From Gigaspora margarita (Eukaryota > Glomeromycota > Glomeromycetes > Diversisporales > Gigasporaceae): a stretch of DNA of 64,000 nucleotides. The notes beneath the pieces are model-generated. The model was not told the DNA's origin. It saw only the letters and a list, made by a program, of their open reading frames with translations, and did no database searches. Position 1 is the first letter of the stretch. Each line of letters opens with the position of its first letter. The stretch is from assembly GCA_009809945.1 (NCBI GenBank), contig WTPW01000186.1, positions 416,401-480,400 of the forward strand. The letters run 5' to 3'. The position numbers and the translations under genes were made by a program. This document shows positions 1 to 10,832 of the stretch, piece after piece.

Positions 1-146
1 AAATCAAATCAAATATTTGTCAAATCAAATCAAATTTGGCCAGATTTGAATTTGATCAAATCAAATATAGTCAAATATGAATTTGAATTTGATTAAATAT
101 TTGATTCAAATATTTGAAGATCAAATCAAATTGTGGAACCCTAGTT
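1..146. repeat. AT-rich TCAAAT/ATTTGA repeat, cut by window edge
   Basis: The first ~146 bases are built from reiterated caaatcaaat and tttgaattt words that are partly self-complementary, ending in ggaaccctag. The structure suggests the right part of a foldback or MITE-type element whose left end lies outside the window. No coding potential is seen. Confidence 0.4.
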
Positions 147-523
147 GCACAATATTGGATGCTTATATAGAGGTGTGACTATATGGAATATGATTATTAA
201 GAGGTCTGACTGTATAATGTTTATTTTTTTTTGCTTGATCAGATAACTTTAATACAGGAGAAAAACATATTTATTCTCTATAAGATAGCTGCACAGCATG
301 CAATACTATGCAGGACCAGTAAGACCACATGTGCCAGGTATAGTAAACCCATTATAGGTTTTCAATCATACATTTTAAGACTTACTCTATTTGACTTAAT
401 TGTTTGATACAAAAATATGGATGAAAAACCTGATGACTATTAAAATGAACAGAATTTAAATGATTACATTAATCATATATGCATTTTCTCAAAACACAAT
501 TATTAAAAGGAACTCATGCAAGA
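147..523. other. Intergenic, nothing recognised
   Basis: AT-rich sequence with no open frame of note, no RNA gene and no clear repeat structure. Confidence 0.5.
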
Positions 524-748
524 GGGTTCCAAAATTCTGGGTCAGAATACATTGAAATATATTGGAATCATGGTCATCTAGATCATAATTTATCAATTTG
601 TTCCAATAATAAAAAATTTTACTATTAAAATCATATCCATTCATTAAGTAAAAAATGCCAAGCTGATAATTTTGCTACAGAACCTGTTAATAGCTAGGGC
701 AAAACACTAATCTAGACTTTATGCATTCAACCCAGAATTTTGGCACCC
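524..748. mobile_element. MITE with GGGTnCCAAAATTCTGGGT inverted ends (copy 1)
   Basis: The element starts with GGGTTCCAAAATTCTGGGT and ends with the reverse complement of GGGTGCCAAAATTCTGGGT, so the ends match at all but one position over 19 bases. It is ~225 bp long with no coding frame. A diverged copy in the same orientation lies at ~18618-18846 and shares the internal stretch around cattcattaagtaaaaaatg. A target duplication is not clear. Non-autonomous DNA transposon; superfamily unassigned. Confidence 0.65.
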
Positions 749-1825
749 TTTTATAAAATTCATTAAAGAGTACAAATTAAACTTTATACTGATTGGTTAA
801 TCATACATTCTTTCAAATCACAAACATTAAAGTGAACAGAATTAATCTTCATCTTCATTCTTTTGAAACATACACCTTTCTTGCACTGTCATTGCATCTA
901 TACACAGGTGCCTAAATTTGGGTTAATTTATGGCATTAGACATTTTTATATTTTTAACAATTATGGCATCCAAAAATAATTACTGCAGTTGATAATAATT
1001 ATGGCAGCTAAAAATTATTACTGCAGCCAAAAATAATTACGGAAGCTGAAATTATTTCAGTTGCCAAAAATATAAATTCATATTTATTGCAACTATAGTT
1101 CCACTCTTCAAGTCATGTCAAAAAAAAAAGATATTAGAAAAGATATTAATATATAGAGAACAAAATATTTGGATCTCTTATAAGCCAGAACCAAACTACA
1201 GTGTGCACTTATCAACTGTTTCATAATTCACTATGCAAATACATTAAATTTCATGTAGTGAAAATTTGATTCGCACTCCGGCAGATATATTATATAGTGG
1301 AGGATACATTATTTGTAGTAACTTGTAAGGAGAATATATTAGCTTATTAGAGAATCATCTAAAATCATATCTAATCACATGATGTAGAGCCAATAAAGTT
1401 GTCTATTTTGACTATTTTGATTACACAGATCAGTACAAAAAATAAAAAAATGAATGTCTAAACTCTTACTATAATCTTAAATAAATAGTTGAAAACATAT
1501 GACTGGGCATGGCTTTAGGCATTTCCTTGTTGGAAAAAAATTATACTTTATGGTCATTTATATTCAGGTATTTTAAAAACACTATCTAAGTGCTTAGCAA
1601 TTTTCTAATAAGACTTCCAAATTTTTTCAATTATTTGACAGTGAAGGTTCTTTGAAAGGATCAAATTTTTGTACTACATGGAGATATACATATGTAAAAC
1701 CATATGTACTAAGTTTTAATATTTACATTAGTCACACAAATTCCAAATTATAATACCAATTTGATGGAATGTACCAAAATCACTTGGCAATTGTACTGTA
1801 ATAGCAAAAAAGTGAATTTGTATTA
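749..1825. other. Intergenic; degenerate ATAATTACTGCAG repeats at ~960-1075
   Basis: There is no coding signal. Around 960-1075 the words aataattatggca and aaaataattactgcag recur four or five times in imperfect direct and inverted order, like a short degenerate tandem array. The rest is featureless AT-rich sequence. Confidence 0.45.
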
Positions 1826-1985
1826 AAGTTAGGGAGGGACAAAAATCAGGTGATTTTTTAGAGGGGAGGGGGGTAAAAAATGTTGAAATTATATATAGAA
1901 ACTTGACCAAATCCATATTAATGAGGGGAGGAGAGGGTAGACCTCTAATAAAAAATAATCAGGTGATTAATGACACAGCCCTTAT
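1826..1985 (+). repeat. Dispersed repeat, copy A (inverted copy at ~53848)
   Basis: About 160 bp, containing two G-rich blocks (gaggggaggggggt and gaggggaggagagggt) and ATCAGGTGATT near both ends. An inverted, clearly homologous copy lies at 53848-54006. Both copies begin and end in AGGG-type termini with imperfect inverted symmetry, so a MITE is likely. Short open frames here are incidental. Confidence 0.6.
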
Positions 1986-3483
1986 CATAATTTCTATCAT
2001 GAATTACTATAAAAAATTCTGTCACAAACTTACCTGACAGATAATACATTTTAAGGTTGAGTTTATATCAAAATTAATTGTGGCTTCTATCATAAACCTT
2101 ACCATTCTGGTGATACATAGTATGTGATTTACCAATGCATGTTATTAATATTATCTATACCTCAAAGATACAATGTTGCATAACAAATAGAAGTCTATAC
2201 CAGGCATGGAGTGATATGTAATATTATGAAGTATATGGTTACTGAGATATTTTTAATAGTGTACATCCACAAAATCTCCTGATTAATTGGACAATGCACT
2301 AACCACAGTAAAATCATGAATTTCTGCACTTAAAAATCATGGCATGCATCACATAGTACTATATTTGTCTATTTTATGGGAGTTGTTTAACCAAACATCG
2401 CTTTAACAGATTTTTGTCTCAATTAAATTGCATGACGATCATTATAAAAATAACTTTTTTTTATTATTATTTCACTAAAAGGAAGGAGCTATACTGTACA
2501 TAGGTACAAATGGTGATTAAAGAACACTATAAAAATAACTTTTTTTTATTATTGTTTCACTAAAAGAAGGAACCATACCGTAAATGGGTAGCAATTAAAA
2601 AAAATTCTAATATATAATTTAAAACTTTATTACTTATTCAATGTATGATTGATTGGTTAATTAATTGCAGTGAAGTAGTGAAATCTGCTGTGTAGATCGT
2701 ATTATTCTGTTTTTTAATAAGTAGCAGTGCAATGCAGTTGCGCAAAACCAGGAACAGAAAGTTAGTACATTATGATGTAAATATTATATATCTAACTTCT
2801 GAATTACCTTGCTCATTACAAAATTACTTTAACGTCTTGTAGAGAAGAAGGTAAAAATTCTAAATTTTTATACAACCTCTGCGAATATGTTCATTGTAGG
2901 ATTGATCTGAAGTCACGAATCATTTGGATCTGAGTCAGAATATAACTTAATTTGATCCAATTAATTATGCGCTCGATTTAAAAGTCAGTTTACGAAACAA
3001 TGTAGGGAGGGCGTTAATATGATAATAATTTAAGGTTATGTAATACAAGAACAATAATAATATATTTAAGGGAAAATGATGATGTTAATACCTGATATCT
3101 GCAAAAAAATAACAAATCAAGTACCTATGCAACAATCGTAAATGTCAAAATGGTTAAGCAAATCTGCACAATTTTATATAATTAGCAAACAATAATTGCA
3201 GTATTAATAGTGAAGCATTATAATAATAAGCCCCGTATTAGTACATTTAACAAATTAGGTAACAAAATTGACAATCAGTGCCGATATAAAATAGAAAAAG
3301 TAACTCAATACATAAATTGATAATCCAAACAGAATCCTGAGTAAAACAAGTAAAAATTCTATTACCTAATATATACAAACATCTTATTAATTAAATAAAC
3401 TTAAAGTCCAAGAACAGGTGCAAGAACAAATGCAAGAACATTTGCTTCACAATAGATAAAAAAAGAGATTATAGCAGATCATT
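1986..3483. other. Intergenic; 89-bp tandem duplication at ~2440-2590
   Basis: Non-coding AT-rich sequence. The segment ctataaaaataacttttttt followed by attattRtttcactaaaa and gaaggaRcYatac occurs twice in direct orientation, starting near 2440 and 2529, a period of about 89 bases. Nothing else is recognised. Confidence 0.5.
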
Positions 3484-3651
3484 ATAGTATAGGTGAGCAA
3501 ATCTATATAGTATAGGCCAAATTTAAGATCTATACTATACAGATCAGCTATAATTCCTAACCCTAACCCTAATTATATTACGCCGGATCAGTATAGTATA
3601 GATTTAAAAATTCAGCCTATACTATATGGATCTGCTTACCTATACCATACT
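3484..3651. mobile_element. Palindromic MITE with telomere-like core
   Basis: Two ~65-bp arms (3484-~3550 and ~3583-3651) are near-perfect reverse complements built on tatagtatagg, ctatatagtataggc and ctatactata. Between them sits a short core with CCTAACCCTAACCCTAAT (3552-3570). The whole is ~168 bp and non-coding. The core matches the CCCTAA telomere unit of many fungi, so a spurious telomere call should be avoided. Confidence 0.6.
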
Positions 3652-6254
3652 AATTCAAGCAAAAATTCAAAATAACACCCTACATATAATTTTGTGGTTA
3701 TACAGTAATAGTTAAAAATCCTAACAATCAAGACAAAATATTTTAACCCATCACACTAAAATAGAATTATTTGTAACTATTCAAAAGCAAATAAATTTAT
3801 TATTATTAGCTTTATAAATATATAATTATCTATGCCTCCAACTACACATTAACAATACCTGATAAACTCTGCTATAATTTCTATGCCTCTAATTAAAGCC
3901 TTAATTATAAGATTTACAATCATAATCAATAATAGTTAGATATTTTTTGATACTAAAATTAGTTGATTTATCCGATTTTAATCACCACTTTATTAAAAAC
4001 TGCTTTTCTTAATTTAATTTTTATTTTATTAAGAAACTATCATAATCATTACCAAAAGTCTAATGCTATTAAAAAAAATACTATCAACCCTATCAAAATT
4101 GTTATGCATGGTATTGTTATCCTATATCTACTTCTTTAAAGATAGTAGGTAACTAGAGCGACCTTAGACAGTGATCACTTTGTGTAACCTCACTTGTTAC
4201 TGTGATTTAACTAAGTCGAAAGGCGTTTTTTAATAAAACTTAACAAAGAAGATTTATGGTAATTTGCAATTATGAAAGAGGCTACAATTAAAAGTATATG
4301 AAGATACTAGTAACTGTTTAATTTGTGTAGTAAATAAAGGTTTTATTTATTGAAAGAGTATGAAGACTCGATGTTGAACTTGGGGTCCACATCGGCTGCT
4401 TTTATACATTTTTGTTTTTCACAAATGTAACGGGCTATATCTATTACATGTGCAATAAATGCTATATCTATTACTAATAAAATATATAGTATAAATAATA
4501 TAAATNTAATATATGAAATAAATNANATATGTGGTATAAATAAAATATAGAGTATATATGCTATAAATATGACATGTTTTATAAATGCCATATATGCACT
4601 TTGGCGCGCAGTAGATCTCCTAGCCAATCAAATTGTAGATCCTATACTTGATTGTTCATTGGTTCCTATCTTGGCAANCAGTGGTCGTANAGGGATGATC
4701 TATAGNTNATTCGAACCGTCTCATCGAGCTGAATCGAATGGTAGTCATTTTATCGAATTCTGATCATTAGATCGAGAGTTATGCCCGTTTTTGTGTATTT
4801 TCATAGGTTAACAGTATACAGGTTTTGCATTAGTTTTATTATATTATCAGATCTGAAAACATGTCAAACTATTGAATTTATATAAGATAAATAAATTTGC
4901 AAATTAATTTTTTATCAAATTTGACAGGTTATCTCTTTTGACAGTATTCTTTTAAGATGGTCAACTTTATATATAAAATAATACACAAGCCCATTTATGA
5001 TATCTAATTAAATTATAATACTAGAACTTATAGTTTTATTCTAGACTATAATATAATCGATTATAATATACCATTATATATATATATATATTATAACTTG
5101 TTTTTTAAGCACCTAATAATTTAACTTAATTTAATTTCATTTAATAACTTTACTTAGTTTAATTCCTTTTAAAGCTATTTAATAAATACATTCTTTAATT
5201 CTTGTCTAAAATCAAAAATTATAGTATGTACATCCATTCCTGGTTTGGCACAACTACGTCATGCAGCTACTTATTTGTTAAAATTCAAAATACAAAGTGG
5301 AGTAATGATTAAAAGTCAGTTTTTTTTAAAAAAAATAATAATAAATATAGATGACAATTGATTATTAATTTATCAATTACGAATTATGATGAATCTATTA
5401 TAGCATTAGCATGCAAATGATCATAATTACTGATATAAAATTTCTCTTGATCTGAAACATCATTTTTGCATCATGTATAATTAATAATTATTTGTGCATC
5501 ATAAAGTGTAATCTACACGGTGCAAAAACCTTAACTCTTTCCAAAAATGAATAAATAAAAATTATTACTCCTACCAAAAAAGGATTTTGTGAAAATCAGC
5601 ATAGTGGACATCAAAAAAGTTGAATGATAGCATCTCTCTACATTTTTTATTGCACATTCCATGTGATCATACTGGTATTTATCTAAACCTTAAATATATT
5701 TTGCCTAAACTAATCTTTACACTTTATAATAACTCTAAAATAATATATTGTAACTTAATTCAAACTAAGCTATTGGAAGAATATAATAAAGAAGCCATAT
5801 AGCTATAATTAAATTGGCTATAGTTCACATTACCTATATTCATCAAACAATATAGATCATTCTGTTATTTTTATTAGATTTAGTCATGTGTCTTGGTTAT
5901 TATTGGTCAAAATTCACACCACCTAAGAAATATTCATATTTAGTCTGAAATTTGAGAAATTGATTAACTTTATCCTTCAATACTTCACAAAGTAACAAAA
6001 TACAGAAAAAAATAAACCATGAATCTGAAAGAGCAGCATTTAATTTACTATTTCTACTGTTTGTATTTTTAATATCACTTAAATTAAAAGACAAGATGCT
6101 ATTTGAATTTATATGAATTTTCTTTGATAACTATAAGTAATATGAACTATATATAAATTATATGAATATGTCATTTTACCAATAATCATTTTATCAACAT
6201 TTCATTCACCAACAAGTTCATTTCACAATTCTGTCAATAAAGTAAGCAAGTTGG
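3652..6254. other. Intergenic, possible decayed repeat at ~4140-4790
   Basis: No convincing gene. The segment 4140-4790 is slightly less AT-rich, contains scattered ambiguous bases (about 4505-4526 and 4678-4708) and phrases such as ggttttatttattgaaagagtatgaagactcg that look like the end of a transposable element, but no ends or protein can be defined. 4800-6250 is plain AT-rich sequence. Confidence 0.4.
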
Positions 6255-6443
6255 TACAGTCAACTCTTTCTATAACGAACCCTCGAGTCTGGCCAAAAAA
6301 AAAGTTTACTATAAAAAATTACTATGTTTTCTTAAGAAACCATAGCTTTTTTTATACTGAACTATTAATAAATTTTAAAATTTTGGGTTCATTATATCCA
6401 GAGTTCATTATAATAAGGTTCGTTATATCCAGAGTTGACTGTA
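6255..6443. mobile_element. Fot1/pogo-type MITE with TA target duplications
   Basis: The element is bounded by TACAGTCAACTCTTTCTATAACGAACC on the left and the reverse complement of TACAGTCAACTCTGGATATAACGAACC on the right. The outer TA pairs fit a TA target duplication, and CAGTCAACTC followed by ATAACGAA is the kind of terminus known for Fot1/pogo/Tigger elements in the Tc1/mariner superfamily. It is 189 bp with no transposase, hence non-autonomous. The open frame crossing it is incidental. Confidence 0.7.
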
Positions 6444-6617
6444 TAGAAACTAAATAGTCAAATGTCAGTGAAATAATTGGATTTGTGATAACTTGAGAAA
6501 TGATCTACATGTATATTTTGATATATCATAAATTTGTATAACCAACCAATCAATTTATTGCATGTGATTTATGTGATGTTTGTTGTAATTATCATCTGCT
6601 AAATAAGGTGTCAACTT
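6444..6617. other. Intergenic, nothing recognised
   Basis: Short AT-rich spacer without a coding frame or repeat that I can define. Confidence 0.4.
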
Positions 6618-6810
6618 TAAAGCAGAGTACAGACTTATGATTTTGACTTTTTAATTAAAGTTTGGTAAGAGTTAGTTAAAAGTTAGAGTAAGAGCAAATA
6701 TTATAGTAAAATTGTCTTCCCAACATTTTTAGTTAATGCCCCAAGATAGGTTTAGATACTTGTTTCTTGTAGTTTTTCATTTTTTCACTTTTTTTCTTCT
6801 TTTTTTCTTC
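6618..6810 (+). repeat. Degenerate copy of the TAAAGCCAGGTGC MITE family
   Basis: From ~6645 the sequence aligns in direct orientation with ~10128-10290, sharing agtaaaattgtcttccc, aggtttaga, acttgtttcttgta and the T-rich tract tttttcactttttttctt. The left terminus (taaagcagagtac) is decayed and the right terminus is not found. It is the oldest-looking of three copies (10095-10343; 55028-55299 inverted). Confidence 0.55.
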
Positions 6811-7314
6811 GTCAGACTGATCTGAGTTGATCAAAACAAACAAGCTAATTGGCAATTTCATGAAATAGAAGGGATTGCTAAAGCCAACAGTATTTAAAAT
6901 ACCAGTCTAAAAAATTTTACTAGCCAATCAGATTTTGAGATCAGGTGTAACATGTAAAAGCATATGGGCAGATTTGGCTTTGATCACAAAAAATGTGATT
7001 ATTGCAAATCCAATGTTGATTGGTTGATTTTGATTGAATAAATATAAATATAGGGCTATGTAAAACAACCTGTACCTTTTTTCAAATATACTATAGTCTG
7101 AAATTTTATATTTACATTTTGCAAGACCCAATTTCAAAGATCCTAAAATCATTTTTCAAGATACTAAAATAGGTGTGACTTCTACTAGTAGTTGGAACCA
7201 GGTGAAAAATTGTCACCTGGGTCACCCATGTAACTTTGAAATCGGTTACTCGAGTAAAATCAGTTAGTATAGTTGAATAATTTGAATTCGAATCATAAAT
7301 TTTTTAACCCGTGA
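6811..7314. repeat. Intergenic with a TTCAAAGATCC direct repeat (partner ~9065)
   Basis: No gene. At ~7120-7190 the motif ttcaaagatcctaaaatca with cttctactagtag matches ~9075-9140 (ttcaaagatcccaaaatag, ctcttactagtg) in direct orientation. The family is otherwise unknown. Confidence 0.4.
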
Positions 7315-7545
7315 GCAGTGTTTAAAATTTAATGTTCTCAGTGTTCTCAAAGAACATTATATGATTTTTGAGAACATAAATTATTAAAATATGTTCTCTA
7401 TTTGAGAACATTCAAAAAATTCTTTTAATATTAAAAAAAAATTAATTCCCGTATATAAAGAACATTAAAATTTTACTGAGAACATTAAGAAATTAAAAAT
7501 GTTCTTTTTGAGAACATAAATTCAGTTTTGAATTTTAAACACTGC
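7315..7545. mobile_element. MITE with GCAGTGTTTAAAATT ends and GAGAACAT inner repeats
   Basis: Left end GCAGTGTTTAAAATTTAATG and right end aattttaaacactgc are inverted repeats of ~15 bp. The interior carries about seven copies of TGTTCTC or GAGAACA in both orientations, so the single strand could fold extensively. Size ~231 bp, non-coding. Confidence 0.6.
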
Positions 7546-9872
7546 CAGTGATTACTCATGAGTTAATTATTAATATATAATGAAGTTAAATGACTAATAC
7601 TTTGCATTAATAAATTTAGTGTACTGCATAAATAATGTCACAATTTAATGTAATTCTTAAATAAACTATATATTAATTTATTGCGATCGCAAATTTTTAA
7701 TAAGATAAATATGGTGCAAAACAAAAGCATTAATGAACAGGAAGAATTCTGTAATAAAGAGAATTGTCAAAACACAACTATCATATGCCCAAAAGTCATC
7801 TGTACACTTGTTTTCAAATGTTGGAAACAACATTACAGCAAAATGTGCATAAAAAACAAAAAAAAAAGAGCTAGCATGTACAAACCTTGATCCGGAATTG
7901 GTGGGTGAGATGTTTTTAAGCTAATAATCAATATGTCGAATAAAATACACCAGCATTCGTAATTTATAATTATATATACTAGTATCAGTAAGTAGTAATA
8001 ATTGGCTAAGTTGTAAGTAATAATTCTGGGGTTATAGTAAGTAGTAGGCGTGAATAATTCTAAAAAGATAGTAAATTCTCAACAATAGGCAGTTCGGAAT
8101 GGTGAATTTTTAGAAATAGATAAGTATTAGAGTTAGTAAATAGCAGTAGACAATAAAGCTAAACACTGGTAGTTGGTGTTTTATAAAGCTAGCTCAATAG
8201 TAAAATAAAGTTGTTTTGAATTCTACCACTTACTATTATCATCTTTTTTGATAACGGATTGATAAATTTTTGCAAAAGTTCATTATACAGTAATCCACTA
8301 TGTTTTATGTACCAAACTTATAATAAATTTTCACTTTAATTCCATGTCAATAACAAAGACCAATATAATTATTCCATCAGCATAACTGATATAATCCAGA
8401 TTTGTGGGTTTTAAAAGTACTGGTACTCAAAGTGCTTTTTTTTTAAAAAAAATTGGTAGTATTACGAAGGTTTATTTGCATATTCTCTACTATAAGTTTG
8501 CTAGTCATTTATAAGATGGGCCAAAAAAAATTATTTTAAAAGTTACTGAATTTAAGCAACCCCTAAAAAATTTGGATAAACCGGGTTGCTTAGAGGGTTG
8601 CTTATTTTCGGACCTATGTGGTATTGCTTTATACAGTAAAACATAAATTATATATAGCTGTTATTTATTATTATAATGAAAGAATTTTTTTTACTATCAC
8701 AATCTTAATAATTCTGCATAAATCTGCGTAATGACACCCATTTCTGGAAAATTTTGGATTGAACCTGTAAAAACTAGTAATTTTATGTCAATTTTTGTCA
8801 TTCGCAATCGTTAAATTTGCTTAGCACTAATGAATTGTACAGGCCGCTGGTTTTTACAATTTTCAACTGGGTTGTCATATCATCAACCAGATGAACTGAC
8901 CAACCGTGGTTGACCCGATTTGGCTTGACCCAGTTCCAAACTCTAACTCCTATTAGTAACAATTCTGAAGGTTTGCTATACAAGACATTGTATAGTACAT
9001 AACAAAAATTGTAAAGAACACAGAATAGGTTCAATATTGTAATATAAAATTTTCATATTTTCATTCAATAAGACCTTAGCTTCAAAGATCCCAAAATAGT
9101 TTTCAAGATCCCAAAACAGGCATAACTCTTACTAGTGACAATGCTGAAAGGTACGTTGTGTAAAAATATAGTTAGAACCTTTCCAGATAACTTATTTATA
9201 GACTTTGACATACTTTTTGTGAATATAATGGTTCACTACTAAAAATACCAAATTTGATTATTTTTTTTACTTCATAATAATGTTGATTCTTATAATTTCT
9301 GAAAATTATCATAGTCTACTAGATATTTATCAAAATTAGTTGACAAAAAAGATGTCAAATATTGTAGATAAGTTTAATTTTGAAGAACTTTATAATATTG
9401 TTTAACAAATTAATTTAATTATAATAATTCTAATACTTTATTTGTTATGTCTTGTGTGTTAATTAATTTATAAAAGCTAATTGCCAACGTAGATTTGATT
9501 TAGATCAAACGTGTATATGACATTGTTTTTAAACTAAACACTCTAGTAAAGGTGGTGATGACAGAAAAAATAGAATAAAATTGCTGTTTAAAATATAATT
9601 AATTATTAATTACTAAAAATAAACCACTAATAAAAAAAATACCTAATAAAATTTGATAATAAATGATTTATTCATATATCGATCTTTATTACTGTTAATT
9701 TGATTGGTTGGCAATCCCATTTTTGATCACGTTTTGATTGACATATCATGCAAATATCACATTTATTGTTAATTATCATGTTTTGATCATCATGTGTGAC
9801 AAAATCGAATTTCGTAACAATATTGAATGGAGTCAAATCCGCCCATATGAGTTCAAGAAACAAAAATAAATG
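7546..9872. other. Intergenic, nothing coding
   Basis: AT-rich sequence with short incidental frames only. It includes the second copy of the TTCAAAGATCC repeat at ~9065-9140 and a short GGGTTGCTTAGAGGG segment near 8585. No RNA gene is seen. Confidence 0.45.
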
Positions 9873-10069
9873 AAAAATCGCTCATAACACGGAATTTCGC
9901 CTATGAAACTGCCTTCTGCGTACTAATTAAAAGTTTTCCTTGCAAAATTTTGGTATAAAATACCTTCTAACCTCAACCTATTAGCAACACCTAACCCTAA
10001 CCTAATAGCGAAATGTTTTTTTTCTAGCGAAATTTTTTTAATGGGACCACATAATGAGCGAAATTTTTT
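9873..10069. mobile_element. Candidate MITE with TCGCTCATAA / TTATGAGCGA ends
   Basis: The left end reads AAAAATCGCTCATAACACGG and the right end is the reverse complement of AAAAATTTCGCTCATTATGTGG, an imperfect inverted pair. The interior contains ACCTAACCCTAACCTAA, another telomere-like tract. No frame, ~197 bp. It abuts the next element. Confidence 0.5.
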
Positions 10070-10094
10070 AGACTGGTATTTCTAGTCCTATAGC

Positions 10095-10343
10095 TAAAGC
10101 CAGGTGCGTTTATATGTTTTTGATTATTTAATTAAAATTAGGGTAANGGTTAGTTAGGGGTNNNNNTNNGNNNTNNNNTTATAAGTAAAATTGTCTTCCC
10201 GACATTTTTTATTAATGCTTCTAGACAGGTTTAGACACTCGTTTCTTGTATTTTCGGCGTTTTTCACTTTTTTTCTTTGTTTTGTCTGATCCGTAAAGGT
10301 CAAATTTTATGATTTGATTAGCTTGTGAATGCACCTGGCTTTA
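10095..10343. mobile_element. MITE with TAAAGCCAGGTGC ends, N-rich telomere-like tract
   Basis: Ends TAAAGCCAGGTGCGTT and AATGCACCTGGCTTTA are inverted repeats with TA at the outer edge, so a TA target duplication is possible. The interior has attagggtaanggttagttaggggt followed by ambiguous bases (10162-10179). An inverted full-length relative lies at 55028-55299, where the equivalent tract is ctaaccctaacctgacccta. The Ns probably mark a tract that could not be called cleanly. Confidence 0.65.
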
Positions 10344-10832
10344 AATGACCCCCAAATATGGACGGTCTCGCCTATTGTTATTGGCCACAATAGGTCTTCC
10401 AACACGTGATTTCAAATATTTTAAACTATAGACTCATACATATTCTCTTTTTTTGACGATTTTATGTGACGTGCTGATCAAGGAAAACAAAATTAACCAT
10501 ATTTGATTGAGCATTCTCTTTGTATCACTTTAGCAAAACCAGTGCGCGCATGAATGCAGGGAAGATAATATAAAAATACATTGTATTACTTACGCATATA
10601 ACACCAATAAATTACATGCTTGAGATGCATGAGAATTCTAATGAATATGGAAAGTTGTCAAACTCTGAAGTACATTTAGGTCCCATAAAAATTACCTATT
10701 TTGTTTTTCATTGACTAAATCAGCATTTGTGTAAAAAAAATAACAATTTAAAATTGTGAATATAAAAATAGAAGTTCATTTTTTTCCCTTAAAAAAAAAA
10801 AAAAAAAAATTAAATTTTTAACTCAGAAAACA
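10344..10832. other. Upstream region of the kinase gene
   Basis: Non-coding AT-rich sequence leading to the kinase start, with a long A run at ~10790-10810 directly upstream of it. I cannot identify a specific promoter element. Confidence 0.4.

Noticed and set aside
3552-3570. CCTAACCCTAACCCTAAT read as a telomere
   Set aside because: Only about three units, inside a palindromic element in the middle of the window; it is an internal telomere-like tract, not a chromosome end.
4690-4760. Possible tRNA from the word ggttcgaat on the minus strand
   Set aside because: The T-stem does not pair, and no acceptor stem or anticodon arm can be found.
6251-6457. 68-codon frame at the Fot1-type element
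   Set aside because: It spans the element's two inverted ends and encodes nothing recognisable.
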